Positions 10,986 to 20,861 of a DNA stretch of 64,000 bases are shown one piece after another. How positions within the stretch are numbered: position 1 is the first letter of the stretch; the number at the start of each line of letters is the position of its first letter. This stretch comes from Diphasiastrum complanatum. Taxonomy: Eukaryota; Streptophyta; Lycopodiopsida; Lycopodiales; Lycopodiaceae. The notes beneath the pieces were generated by a model. That model ran no database searches. It worked only from the letters and a program-made list of their open reading frames with translations, and was not told where the DNA came from. The DNA is taken from NCBI GenBank assembly GCA_029204225.1, contig CM055103.1, positions 3,255,224-3,319,223 of the forward strand, given 5' to 3'. A program made the position numbers and the translations under genes.

Positions 10986-11930
10986 TCACTGTCGTCTAAT
11001 ATCAAGATGGGCTCCTATATGTACGAATCTATCTCCTTTTTCATCTAGATCTTTCAAGTTTAAAAAAAATGTTTTAGTTGGTCCATCAAACGAAGATGAT
11101 TCACTCGTTGGTTCCCATTTTGGTTGTGGCAACTCAATAGAATCATCACCCATTGTGAAATCTGTGAACTTCTTAGGTACATCAAGTTCAGGATTCTCTT
11201 TATGTACAAGGATCTTTTTATGTAAAGATGGGGCTCTAATGAGGCGTGGCTTCAAACAAGAAGCGTCGTTAGACAAGTCAATTGTTTGTTGCTCATTAAG
11301 AGGAACAATCGGCTATTTCAATTTTTGTCAGATCTGCTTGTGTTTCTCAATTAATCTTCTGCAGAGCATTGGAAGTGTATTATTCTGTGAGGATGATCTG
11401 ACAATATGAAAATTATTAATAACTTTCAGATGAGAGCTCTGAGTATTCGTTATGATTGTAAGGCTCTCATCAATAGTACTAATAATTTCGTTTCTTGGAT
11501 TATCCCATTTGTATACCTTATCGTTTAGATGACAATTGACTAGGTTGTGCTAAATATTTCAAAGATGATTCATCTATATGTGCAAAAGGTGATGGTAGCA
11601 TAATCTCTTTTGGTATTCTCGTAAGATTGGATGATTGTGGATCTAAACAATGAAGTACTTTCTCATTGGTTGGTCCTTCATCAATCATTGTTCATGATAC
11701 CTTCATCTGTAATTTCCACAAGCACATTAAGCGACAGATTTGGTAGCCATTTTGTTTGAATAAGCTGAGCATCGATATAAGAAACATAAAATACATCCAT
11801 AATTGGTTGATATATGCTTGTAGATGTTATCCTTATCGATCTCTAAAATTCGGATAATACTTCGTTTCTACATCTTTGAGCATCTACACAGTCAATGGTT
11901 GCTAAGACATGGCTCTAATTAATGATATCT
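10986..11930 (-). pseudogene. Ty3/gypsy protease-RT linker, copy B
   Basis: A 96-codon open block (10986-11276) matches 6714-7004. The remainder to 11930 is disrupted and matches 7010-7700 and, in copy E, 45590-46145. No catalytic motif is seen. Confidence 0.6.
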
Positions 11931-11947
11931 GTAGATTGTGCATAATG

Positions 11948-12457
11948 TCATCGAATGGTTGGAGAAACATTGGTTTCATCACATGTTAAACATGCATCTT
12001 CTTCTCGTACAGGTTTTGTTTTACCAATAGTGTAATCATTCGATATCATGTGATCTCGATTATAGAAAATGATTCGTTGCCTTTTCCAATCTTGAATCAC
12101 TTCGGCATTGGTTAACCATGTGGTTCCCAATAAAAATTTATATGCAGACTTTTCATGTGGAAGATCTAGCACTACACAATCAACTACAAAATTCAGATCT
12201 GTGATCTTAATGGGTACGACATTGATGTTCCCATATGGTTCGGTCAAAGGTTGATCAACTTAGTTTAGCTGATACTTGGGTGGAACAACAGGTCCTACAC
12301 CCCATTGTTTAGCGAGAGTTAGCGATATGACATTTACTCCTGACCCACTATCGATAATAGCAGGTACAATAGCATGATCTTTATGGATTATAAATGTGAT
12401 GCAGCCTCTAGCTTTTCCTGTCTGGAACAAGGTAGCATCAACCTGTTGGGCTTGCAT
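11948..12457 (-). pseudogene. Ty3/gypsy aspartic protease, copy B
   Basis: The catalytic stretch PAIIDSGSGVNVISLTLAKQ lies near 12365-12300 with the expected D-S-G triad. A stop just after (near 12258) separates it from the second half, MTEPYGNINVVPIKI ... FLLGTTWLTNAEVIQDWK (12247-11948), which carries the hydrophobic-hydrophobic-G flap partner typical of retroviral-type proteases. In intact elements this enzyme matures Gag-Pol. The stop and frame change make it inactive. Confidence 0.85.
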
Positions 12458-12520
12458 TGGAATCTCCGGTTCATGAGGTATTTCAATATCCTCATCTGGC
12501 TGTAGTTCTCGGGTTATGAT

Positions 12521-14409
12521 CTAGTGTAAGGGTCCACATAACTTAAAAACAACATGGAAAGGCAACGTGATTTGAGAGTACAGAAGTTCGGATATGATCT
12601 CTATTATTGAGGGTGGGGGTAAGTGTTTTTGTTGATTTGTCTCGGTTAATGGAATAGGTTCATATTCATATTCCCGTAGCAACTCATCTTGAATTTCCTT
12701 ATACCTCTCCTGTTCTATTATAGGATTACGATAAGATCTAGGCATCATTCAAGTAGCAAAACACCCTCCTTATTCAATGTTCTTACCACTCGATTTAGCA
12801 TCGTTTATTTTTTTGTTGCAATTGAGCACTTGTCATCACCCGAATTGCTTTTTCTTGCACATGCCTAGTTGGCATAGTCTCTTTTTCTTGAGTGGGGCAC
12901 TCCTTGTAACAATGGATTGTTCCACAATTTTCATGGAATGCTTGATCGAATTTTTTCAATTCACAAAAAGAAAGAAATAAATAAATAAAAGAACCTCTGG
13001 CCTTGTTGCCCACAGACCCAACAACCGATAAGTTTTTCTACTGATGTCACAACGTAACCACATTGGGTAGGTGATTCAGGGTCTACATAACAATCAAAGA
13101 TGGAATCCTCCTCTGGGTAACACGGGGAATCATAGGAATAAGATGCTTCCTCATCAATGTAGTTTATATGTGCAAGAATCTTATTTATAGACAACAATTG
13201 GTTGTTATTACCAGGCGGTCTTTGTAGGAATGCTAATTTCTTTTGATTTTGTGTTGTACCAGATACTTCTTTTACTTGCACTCTAGATGGAAAGTGTGGT
13301 TGTTGCACATGTGGTTGATACATAGGATTCAGTGGTCTCTGTTGTTGTCTGGCTTGACTAATCGGATTGAAGGTGCACTTAAATGACTCATGACCAGATC
13401 TATTACAGAACACACATCTAGATTGATAGTGTGTTTGAAAAGGACCTTTATTCGAACATTCATTCCTAGTGTGGTTTCCCCTATAGATAGAACACCACAC
13501 GCCCTCTCTTCTCGGGTATGTATTCTGGTTAAAGTCTTTTGGGTCTCATTCAACTAACTCTTATGGATTTTGTTTATTTCTTCAAGCTCATCCCGCATAT
13601 CTGTAGTGCATGACCTTTCGGTAATTCTTTGTTTAGTAGTTCCTTCAACATGTTGTTCTCTTCTTCTTTCCCTTAAATTATCCTCGTGGTTAATGAAATG
13701 ATGATCCTCATCATCTGATTCTTCGTCTTCTTCTCTTATACCTTCTAACATGCCTTGCTTTATTTGACGATAGTCATCAACAGGTTTAAGCTCATGCCGA
13801 ATTCGTTCTGGAAGGCCGACTATAAACCAAGTTATTAGCATCTTTTAGGTTAACGCTTCTTGGCATTGTCCACGAAGACATTTGAATCTTTCAATGTAGT
13901 CCCTTACTTTTTCTTTTTCTTTCATTTTGATTTGGCTTAATCATACAAAAGGACTCTTTGATAATCTATCTGGTTTGAATTGTTTGATAAAAGCTTCTTT
14001 CAACACTTCTGAATCATTATGTTCATCTCGGTCAAGGTTAAAGAACCAATCTCGAGCGACTCCTAGCAAGGTCATATAGAAGAGTTGAGCCATGCTTTCA
14101 TGTGAAGAATCTCCATATACTTCATAGGCATTCTCAAAGATTTCAATGAAATCTATGAGGATCCATTCTTCCATCAAATTTCGGTATATCTAATTTTGGA
14201 GTTCTACGTTCATATGCAGGTGATCTTCATCTAGGAGATAATCTAACAGGTAGATTATCACATCTCCCTTTGTAATGATTAGCTCTAATTCGTGGATCAT
14301 GTATGACAAATCTTAATTGTGGTCTTGTCCATGGGCTTGATTCAGGCTATTCATTTGGAAGATTTGGTTCTGGAAGGTACCTCTCATCATAATTTTCAGT
14401 ATCCCTCAT
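12521..14409 (-). pseudogene. Ty3/gypsy gag, copy B (several breaks)
   Basis: The likely ATG is at 14407-14409 (MRDTENYDERYLP). The matrix/capsid part includes IHDPRIRANHYKG and FIEIFENAYEVYGDSSHESM (near 14155-14095), and WFIVGLPERIRHELKP (near 13830-13785). An acidic stretch (REEDEESDDEDHH) and coiled-coil-like charged region follow. Two zinc knuckles end it: a degenerate one, CSIYRGNHTRNEC, and a canonical CVFCNRSGHESFKC (near 13500-13375). The region to 12521 is a less conserved tail. Stops or frameshifts occur near 13.93, 13.55, 12.96 and 12.75 kb. Confidence 0.87.
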
Positions 14410-15634
14410 CTCTACAAAGTAGTACTATAATACTACTTGTTTATTCTCCCCCCACGGAGTGGTTGGGAAAAGGAATGAAGTGGTATGGAAATGGTGCAGT
14501 AAATAAGGAAAACGAAAAATTCGGATAGATGGAGCGTGAAAACAAGTGGATGAGAAAAAACTAGTCAGCTAACTGAAAAAGTACCGCACAGGTAGAAACA
14601 ATGTTATGGTACGTTTTAATAGAAATTAATAAAACATGAAGTAATTTAGAACATGTATCTTGAATCTATTAGGCAATAAAATGTTGAAAAAGAAACGAGA
14701 AAAAAGTGGATGCAACCGAAATTGCCATTGTAATTTGGTCGTATCATGCACTAATCTAAGTGAGTTGTCAATGTCACCAATGTTTTGTAAAACTCCTCGA
14801 TTTATAACTCACTGCCAATGCTGAATTATCTTGATTTACCCAAATACTTGCTTAAAACTTGAACCTGCCAATTAAGCATCCTATCGCTTTTATCTAATTA
14901 ACCGAAAAGACTACTACTCATAACATATCTCTTTTCATACATGACAAGTAGAAGTCAACAATCTAATTCTAAGCATTCAACATCACAACTCTGGCCTGTC
15001 ATTTCGGTAAACTCAAATAAGATCTACTCAATTATCGTACTTCTTAGGTGATCCCTATTCACGAACTACATATCTATAACCTCTCATTCACTCGGCAAAT
15101 AGATGAGTCTTTCTCACATTTACAATTCACGTCAATTCATATTAGAATACTACAAGTTTATAACACACAATCATATACAACAAACAATACATGGAAATGG
15201 TAAGAAGTACTCCAAGGATTCTCATTCCAATGACAATAGCTTCTAACAAAACTTCATGCAACAGATGCAGCCCACTCATCAACTCCGCTAATCACTAGTC
15301 TGATCACCAACACATCGTATCGACTATCCTTCTCTAGATTGCCCATCGGCTCTCCCATCTCTAGACTGTTCGATCTCTACACACTCACACTCTTCCCATC
15401 ATCAACTCTGGTTGCATCCCCCTCTTTCCTCCACCTCTCTTATTTTCTATTATTTTCTTATTCTTACTTGCCATCGAGTTTCATGGTTGTGTCACTTTCT
15501 ACAACCGAATATTGTTGAACTTCCCACTAATAGTTCCCATCTTACGTAACTAACTACTCTTTCCTCAATTCATGGTCTTACACAACAAGATGCTATGGTT
15601 GGGTTCACAAGTACAAGTCTAGCTACTGTAGTTC
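14410..15634 (+). other. CE noncoding leader, copy B
   Basis: About 1.2 kb shared with copies C (27062-28290), D (reverse strand of 42340-43420) and E (46990-48080). In the first part the bases around 14560 (AACTGAAAAAGTACCGCACA) are common to all. I looked here for LTRs belonging to the antisense gypsy and found no block also present next to its integrase end. No supported gene. Confidence 0.6.
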
Positions 15635-15961
15635 TTGGATGAACCGACATCAGAAATATTCCTTCGACTATTTGTGATATTGGTAGAGAATCTACCAACA
15701 ATTGGCAAGATGCTAGATGATGGTCTCCACGTTGATTTTGGAAAAGATGCTTGGTTGGTTAAGAGGGATGGTGATGTCATGGTAGCAAGTGGGACTAGAT
15801 GTGGTAATCTTTTCAAGATTGATGCTAATCCTTGTGGAAATGTGGCCAAGAGGAGCTTGGATCATCTCAAGGACGATAAAGCAAGTGATGTACCTCAACC
15901 TCTGTTCCAAGATGCTGCTTTGGCAAAAGCACATGGAGATGGTTATTGCCAAAGAGGGTGA
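15635..15961 (+). pseudogene. Copia GAG-pre-integrase-like fragment, copy B
   Basis: 108 open codons with VENLPTIGKMLDDGLHVDFG, then RDGDVMVASGTRCGNLFKID. This is the copia protease-to-pre-integrase pattern, without the following HHCC zinc finger. The last codons (AKAHGDGYCQRG) overlap the start of the next ORF in another frame. It may be the last readable remnant of a copia element that supplied the LTR and PBS of CE; that link is inference. Confidence 0.6.
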
Positions 15962-16743
15962 CTTCTCATCAAATATCTTATCTTGTTCATTTGGATGATC
16001 TCATTTCGTCATGTAGAAGCAAAGATGGTGCCATTTCATGTGACTTCTTATTTAAAAACTTCAATTGGAAGTATCTTTTATCAATGGTGCTTGATAAGAA
16101 GAATGCAATAGTTGATAATCTGGGGATCTTTAGAACGATATGCTTTGCCAAAATTCCTTGGCATATAAGGATTAAGGAGGATCTCATCTCAATCAAGAGG
16201 ATGATGGTAGGATTTTCAAATCTACCAAAAATCCAAGTGCATGATGGAGATTTGCCAAGGCTTGAGGAGGAGTCTTCTCAACACATGGTTTCATGGAGAT
16301 CTTCAAGAGACAAGCCCGAGTCTATGAGGCTCACAATACATGGCAAAGAGGGGCAATTCTCAGGTTGTATCTACTTCAACACATTCACATTTGCTTCTCT
16401 TCCATTATTTGATGTAACATCTTGCTTTATTGAGATTTCTACATCTCAAAGTTCAAGTAAGGCAATACTAGTTTTGTATGATGCCTATTGTATGGACATT
16501 TTATTTCTTCTCATTGATGGCTTGGATATGTTTCCAAATCATTTTGAAAGCAAGTGGTTGTGTCATCAAATTTATGCTCTTGGATCTAGTAAGAGCAAGA
16601 ATGAGTTTGTTACTCATAGTGTGAAAAATCATGTTTTTACATGTTGTGAGGCAATTTGTAAACTTCTCTTGAGATTAAGTGAATCATCCATGAAGGACAC
16701 TACGTACATCCTTGAGCAATATACTGTTTGGTTTCAAGATTAG
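15946..16743 (+). CDS. CE unknown ORF, 265 codons (copy B, longest version)
   Basis: Open from an ATG at 15946. It contains HLDDLISSCRSKDGAIS, NFNWKYLLSMVLDKK, WHIRIKEDLISIKRMMVGFS, a Ser/Arg-rich middle and YDAYCMDILFLLIDGLDMFP. It is Cys- and Phe-rich with a short hydrophobic stretch (MDILFLLIDGL) and has no signal peptide or motif I can name. The same frame is largely kept in copies E (48534-49313) and D (40979-41476, minus), and split in A. In E the C-terminus continues past the B stop because B lacks about 25 bp near 16715. It is on the CE sense strand just after the copia-like fragment. Whether it is translated is unknown; it could be a chance-open retroelement 3' region. Confidence 0.4.
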   Translation: MPKRVTSHQISYLVHLDDLISSCRSKDGAISCDFLFKNFNWKYLLSMVLDKKNAIVDNLGIFRTICFAKIPWHIRIKEDLISIKRMMVGFSNLPKIQVHDGDLPRLEEESSQHMVSWRSSRDKPESMRLTIHGKEGQFSGCIYFNTFTFASLPLFDVTSCFIEISTSQSSSKAILVLYDAYCMDILFLLIDGLDMFPNHFESKWLCHQIYALGSSKSKNEFVTHSVKNHVFTCCEAICKLLLRLSESSMKDTTYILEQYTVWFQD

Positions 16744-16977
16744 ATTCATCGTGGAAAAAGTTCATAGTATGTGGACTAGTGAAGCTAGAATTGAAAATCT
16801 TGACAATCATCACATTTGCTCATCTTATGATCTTGATCTTTATGAGGCATGGAAGTCTCAAATTTCACTCTTTATGGTGCATCCATCTTCATGCAAGTGG
16901 AGCTTTCAAGTCAAAGATCATCATCAAGCATGGAGGAACACAAGGATATGGTGGCAAATTTCTTTGACAAGGGCAAG
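16744..16977 (+). other. Region after the unknown ORF, copy B
   Basis: Matches 49150-49410 in copy E and 40985-41220 (minus) in copy D. In E part of it stays in frame with the unknown ORF and encodes a hydrophobic stretch (ILIIITFAHVMILIFM). In B the frame is lost. Confidence 0.45.
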
Positions 16978-17060
16978 AGGCGGTGCCCCTCTTTGACAAG
17001 GAGGGGCAGGTTTTTTCCCGCCCCTCTTTGAGGAGAAGGGGCGAGTTCAATCCCGCAGCC
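16978..17060 (+). repeat. GC-rich double hairpin in CE, copy B
   Basis: Two adjacent inverted repeats: GCCCCTC (16985-16991) with GAGGGGC (17001-17007), and CGCCCCT (17019-17025) with AGGGGCG (17037-17043). They stand out in an AT-rich window. The block is kept in copies D (40882-40975) and E (49410-49500). Function unknown; RNA hairpins or G-quadruplex-prone DNA are possible. Confidence 0.7.
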
Positions 17061-17989
17061 CCTGATTTAGGGACACATATTTAATGGTAGCCATCAACGG
17101 CGGGTTTTGGCTGCCCCTTCTAGGGACTTTTAGTGTACTAAGCACCTTATATTCTTGATATCGACCTAGGACCTCTCCTTCAACACACTTGACCGTTGTT
17201 TGATTTGTTGCTTGTGGAGCTTTTGTACTATGGCATTCATGTGAATCCAAAGAAAATAGCTTATACTACTCGTGATATCGACCTAGGACCTGTTCTTCAA
17301 CACATCTGATCCTTGTCTGGTGCTTGTGGAGCTTCTATGGTGTCGTGAATTCTAGTAGAACAGCATGGATTCAAATTTTCATCCAAACCCTTGCGTCACG
17401 GCTCTCCTTCTTAGAAAAGAAAAGATAGAAATGTGGATCTATGTTGGCTCTAAGTGCAGGCCCACAAACTCACAACCAGACCCTAATTCATCTATTGGGA
17501 GCTAACCTTTGTGATAGGTACGTACGCCTTCCAAACTTGTAAAATTGATATATCAATCCCTCCAACTCTGCCATGCCTATTTTGCAAGGGTATTAAAAGT
17601 GGCGGTTTAAGAATGCTTCCTAGGGTGAGAACTCAACTAGGACGTGGTATCAATGCAAGTTAAACCACACTTTCCCATTGCCACGCTGAGTGGGAGTAGG
17701 CTAGTGGCATTCCAAGAGGTCTAGATACCTATAATTACACTTTTGAGGAGCTTCAACAAGAAGAAGGTGCAGGAGAAGAGGAGATGCTCTAGTGGTGGGA
17801 TTTGGAGGCAAATGATTCAATAGCTGGTCGGAGGAACTAATTAAAGTTGGAAGCTAAATTTCAAATTTTGGCATCCTACATCAAAAGGTTGGAAGCACAC
17901 AAAGCCTCATGCATGATTCAACTATTTACCGGGTCTAAATCTTTAGTTCACAATAAGAGAATTGTATTTGAAAATCAGATCACCCAAAA
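17061..17989 (+). other. CE segment between hairpins and tRNA-like gene, copy B
   Basis: Contains an imperfect direct repeat (TATCGACCTAGGACC at about 17157 and 17277, period ~120 bp). Further on, near 17740-17930, is an open, acidic and charged stretch with one stop (EELQQEEGAGEEEML, then KLEAKFQILASYIKRLEAH) that could be a captured exon but is not recognised. Matches 40140-40880 (minus) in D. Copy E has only a shortened version. Confidence 0.45.
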
Positions 17990-18088
17990 GGGGCCTTAGC
18001 TCAATGGTAAAGCGTTGGGGTCTTGTTATGAGGTGCTCGCGTAGCCTTCCATGTCCCCAAGATGTGGGTTCGACTCCCGCAGGCTCCA
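17990..18088 (+). tRNA. tRNA-like gene with a 29-bp intron, predicted anticodon CTT (Lys), copy B
   Basis: Acceptor strands GGGGCCT (17990-17996) and AGGCTCC (18081-18087) pair in all seven positions, one as G-T. The D arm is GCTC...AAGC with one mismatch. The internal A box (TAGCTCAATGG) and B box (GGTTCGACTCC) are good. The T arm pairs GTGGG with CCCGC around TTCGACT. The anticodon stem TTGGG/CCCAA closes only if 18026-18054 is removed as an intron one base after the anticodon, the normal tRNA-intron position. Anticodon 18022-18024 is then CTT, preceded by U33. A four-T run at 18096-18099 could end pol III transcription. Oddities: G at position 37 and a 3-base variable loop. A tRNA pseudogene or SINE head is possible. 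Confidence 0.6.
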
Positions 18089-18102
18089 ACACCACTTTTG
18101 GA

Positions 18103-18127
18103 ATTCTTCTTCTTCTTCTTCTTCTTC
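18103..18127 (+). repeat. (TTC)n microsatellite
   Basis: About eight TTC units directly after the tRNA-like gene. Copy D has only a degenerate counterpart near 39977-39990. Confidence 0.85.
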
Positions 18128-18675
18128 TACACTCACAACAGTACTCAGGTTTGATGGCAAAACAGATCAATGCGTTTACTAGCTCAAAGATATTGTGCTG
18201 ATCAGCTTTCTCACCAAAAATTTCAAACCATGTTTAATCGTTCATGAATTGTTCACATGATTGTCAAGGAATTACTCATTTGAGCTCTCAACATAGTAGC
18301 AGAAATTTGTATTGATCAAACAAACAAACCATATGCACGAATTTAAATTAATAAGCTTCGCATTACGAAGTTCAGCCTTATTACCCAATGCATACATGCC
18401 TGCAGTCCGAGCCAGCCAAGCGCAAACAAACTCGCGTCTGGATTATTCAGATTTTGCTTCAAACAAATCTAGCTAAAACTCATGTGCACCTAGTTGGGAA
18501 TAAGATTCAAGATATCTACAGCCACTGCATGCATGCCTGCAGTTGTTTCGCAACATGCATGCATCGTAACGAGAATGAAAATTAATTGCTCCTTAATTAT
18601 GATGGATGTGGCTTAATTCCTTAAATTCTTCATGTCTTTCCAAGCTGGCTCGAGTGGATCAGAAACAATTTATAA
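18128..18675 (+). other. CE segment between tRNA-like gene and WRKY exon, copy B
   Basis: Rich in GCATGC/CTGCAG words. Matches 39380-39880 (minus) in D and 55911-56300 in F. No coding signal that holds across copies. Confidence 0.55.
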
Positions 18676-18773
18676 ACAAGAAGCAATCATAAAGACGATA
18701 AAGGCGTTTTGGAGGATGGGTACAAGTGGAGAAAGGATGGTCAGAAGGCTGTAAAGAATAGTCCTCACCCGAG
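18676..18773 (+). pseudogene. Captured WRKY transcription factor, exon 1 of the WRKY domain (copy B)
   Basis: The frame is open from 18676 (stop just before) and reads LEDGYKWRKDGQKAVKNSPH then PR at the exon end (18773), followed by GT (18774-18775). This is the N-terminal half of a WRKY DNA-binding domain, where the family norm is DGYKWRKYGQK; here Tyr is replaced by Asp in the heptad. The exon stops at the position of the conserved R-type WRKY intron, phase 2 inside the Arg codon. Exon 2 is deleted in this copy: the sequence passes from the intron start to bases that in copy D lie past the gene. WRKY proteins bind W-box promoters in stress and development pathways. This fragment cannot. 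Confidence 0.82.
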
Positions 18774-19002
18774 GTGCCTATACATACCTTCTCGAGCAGC
18801 AATGTGGGCTACTCCTTAATCATTTATTCCTGGGGAATGTTTGCAATTTCCTACATATGTTTATTTGAATCTAGGAAATTGTATGCAATTTCTCATTTTT
18901 TTCCTTTATAGGAATTGAACAACAGATTCTTGTGGTGAAACTAATCTGGAAGTTGATCATCATCATCAATTGTGGCCTATAGGATGCTGCTTGTTTTCAA
19001 AA
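18774..19002 (+). other. WRKY intron start joined to 3' flank, copy B
   Basis: After GTGCCTATACATACC the sequence jumps to GAGCAGCAATGTGGG. In copy D about 640 bp, including WRKY exon 2, lie between these points. The same junction is in copy F (about 56420), so the deletion happened once before B and F separated. Confidence 0.7.
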
Positions 19003-19764
19003 TCATGTGCTCGATGATCTCACTAGCTTTAGTGATGCTTAATTTCATGCTCTTGTGCGTTTGATGACCTTTCCGTACATTGTTTTGAGGTAGCAAGTAG
19101 TTGTGGAAGACTACTTTATATGGCACAAGTTAATCATGTCCTCGATGATCTCTCTAGCTTTAGTCATGCTTAATTTAATGCTCTCGTGCCTTTGATGACC
19201 TTTCTGTACATTTTTTTTGAGGTAGCTAGTAGTTGTGGAAGACTACTTTATATGCCACAAGTTAATCATGTGCTCGATGATCTATTTAGCTTTCTTGATG
19301 CTTAATTTATTGCTCTCGTGCCTTTGATGACCTTTCCGTACGTTTTTTTGAGCACGCAAGTTAATCATGTGCTCGATGATCTCTCTAGCTTTAGTGATGC
19401 TTAATTTCATGCTCTCGTGCCTTTGATGACCTTTCCGTACATTTTTTTGAGGTAGCTAGTAGTTGTGGAAGCCTGCTTTATATGCCACAAGTTAATCAAT
19501 CATGTGCTCGATGATCTCTCAAGCTTTAGTGATGCTTAATTTAATGCTCTCGTGCCTTTGATGAGCTTTCCATACATTTTTTGAGGTAGCTAGTAGTTGT
19601 GGAAGACTGCTTTATATGCCACAAGTTAATCAATCATGTGCTCGATGATCTCTCTGGCTTTAGCGATGCTTAATTTCACACTCTCGTGCCTTTGATGACC
19701 TTTTCGTACATTTTTTTGAGGTAGCTAGTAGTTGTGGAAGACTACGTTATATGCCACAAGTTAA
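19003..19764 (+). repeat. ~131-bp minisatellite, six units (copy B)
   Basis: Unit starts (CTCGATGATCTC word) are near 19010, 19141, 19274, 19372, 19507 and 19641, giving steps of about 131, 133, 98, 135 and 134 bp. Each unit carries TTAGTGATGCTTAATTT, TTTGATGACCTTTCCGTACA and GTAGCTAGTAGTTGTGGAAG. One short unit (~98 bp) has a deleted middle (TTTTTTTGAGCACGCAAG). Confidence 0.92.
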
Positions 19765-20861
19765 AATCACATGACGGAAAAAAGGGACAACAGGCCACTA
19801 AAGTATGCCATGTGTCCCAAGGCTAGGATCTATTAGGAGAGGAGAGAGGTTGAGGTAATCTCATGTAGGCTGCACAATACACACCGACTAGTTGTATAAC
19901 CTACCTAGCTACGAATATCTAGGGTACTATGTTAGTACACCCGGTGGTAGCCCATGGAGGTGAACAAGATGTAGGTTACCCATGGGTGCATGGCCCAACA
20001 ACGAGCTACTAAATGGACATGCCTCAGAAGGCTGGAATTCATGGCCAAACAGTATGAGGACATTTTTTGCTCTAAACATAACACCCACCTAGGTTTTGAA
20101 TTCTCAGTGTTTATGTCACGAAATTGAACCTAGTAGAAACTTGTAGTCCTAGTACATTTGACATGGCACATCCAATGATCCAAACTAAATTCACATAATC
20201 TAACTCACCCATTACTATGGACAACTTCATCTACATTTTCTTCGTAGATTGCATAGGACAATGAGAGAAAGATGATCACCTACAATGGATGACGATCACC
20301 CAAGCTGAATTGGAAAGGAATGAGCAGGATCATCATGCGATGGTAGAGCTCTATGAGGTGTGCACGATGGTGGACAAGAGGCAGAGGAGGAGAATAACAT
20401 ACAGAATCAGTCATTAATGCTACCCAGGTGTGTTGAATCATTGGTGCTTCTCACTATGAATGTCCCATGCCCCAGGGCCAGAATTCCCGGATTGCAAATT
20501 GCCCATCCACACATTCGGCTCCCCATAATTTGAACACCCACTTAGGGTGTTGCAATGTTGCAGGCACCTACTTGCCCACCAACTCCTCGCCTCTCATCCC
20601 TGCCCAGCTCCTCATGCCATCCTCTAGCGAGCCTCATCCTCCTAGGTCTCGATGTGCCTGCCCGATGTCTCCTCAACCTTCAAGCACACCCTTCAATTGC
20701 ATGCTTGCCTATGCGAGCCAGTCAGGTGAAGAGTCAAGACTTGAAGTCCACAGTGCGCCCGAAGTCCGCGATCCCTTTGGTGCGCTCTCTTAAAGCCAAA
20801 AGGATAGTCCTTGAGAATAGAGGACCATCTTTATTCTAAACTCATTGCTGAAACTATGATT
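19765..20861 (+). other. CE tail, copy B
   Basis: Near-identical to 49981-51056 in copy E. It includes a Pro/Ser-rich open stretch at 20467-20793 (108 codons) that differs in copy E and that I do not treat as a proven gene. The last shared base defines the likely right end of CE. Confidence 0.6.

Larger units (their letters stand above)
9798..20861 (+). mobile_element. Composite element (CE) copy B, the most complete on the sense side
   Basis: Contains antisense gypsy RNase H, RT, linker, PR and gag (9798-14409), noncoding leader, copia-like fragment, unknown ORF, GC hairpins, tRNA-like gene, WRKY exon 1, six minisatellite units and the tail to 20861. Its own LTR, PBS and integrase are missing because it begins inside RNase H. 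The right end is set by the last base shared with copy E (51056); beyond it the two copies differ completely. Confidence 0.72.

Noticed and set aside
17990-18088. Class II tRNA (Leu/Ser) with long variable arm, or tRNA-Tyr/eMet
   Set aside because: No 5-bp anticodon stem with a 7-base loop can be drawn without removing an intron, and the anticodon loop does not fit Tyr or Met.
20467-20793. Pro/Ser-rich 108-codon frame in the CE tail as a gene
   Set aside because: Copy E carries the same DNA with frame-changing differences, and the composition is low complexity.
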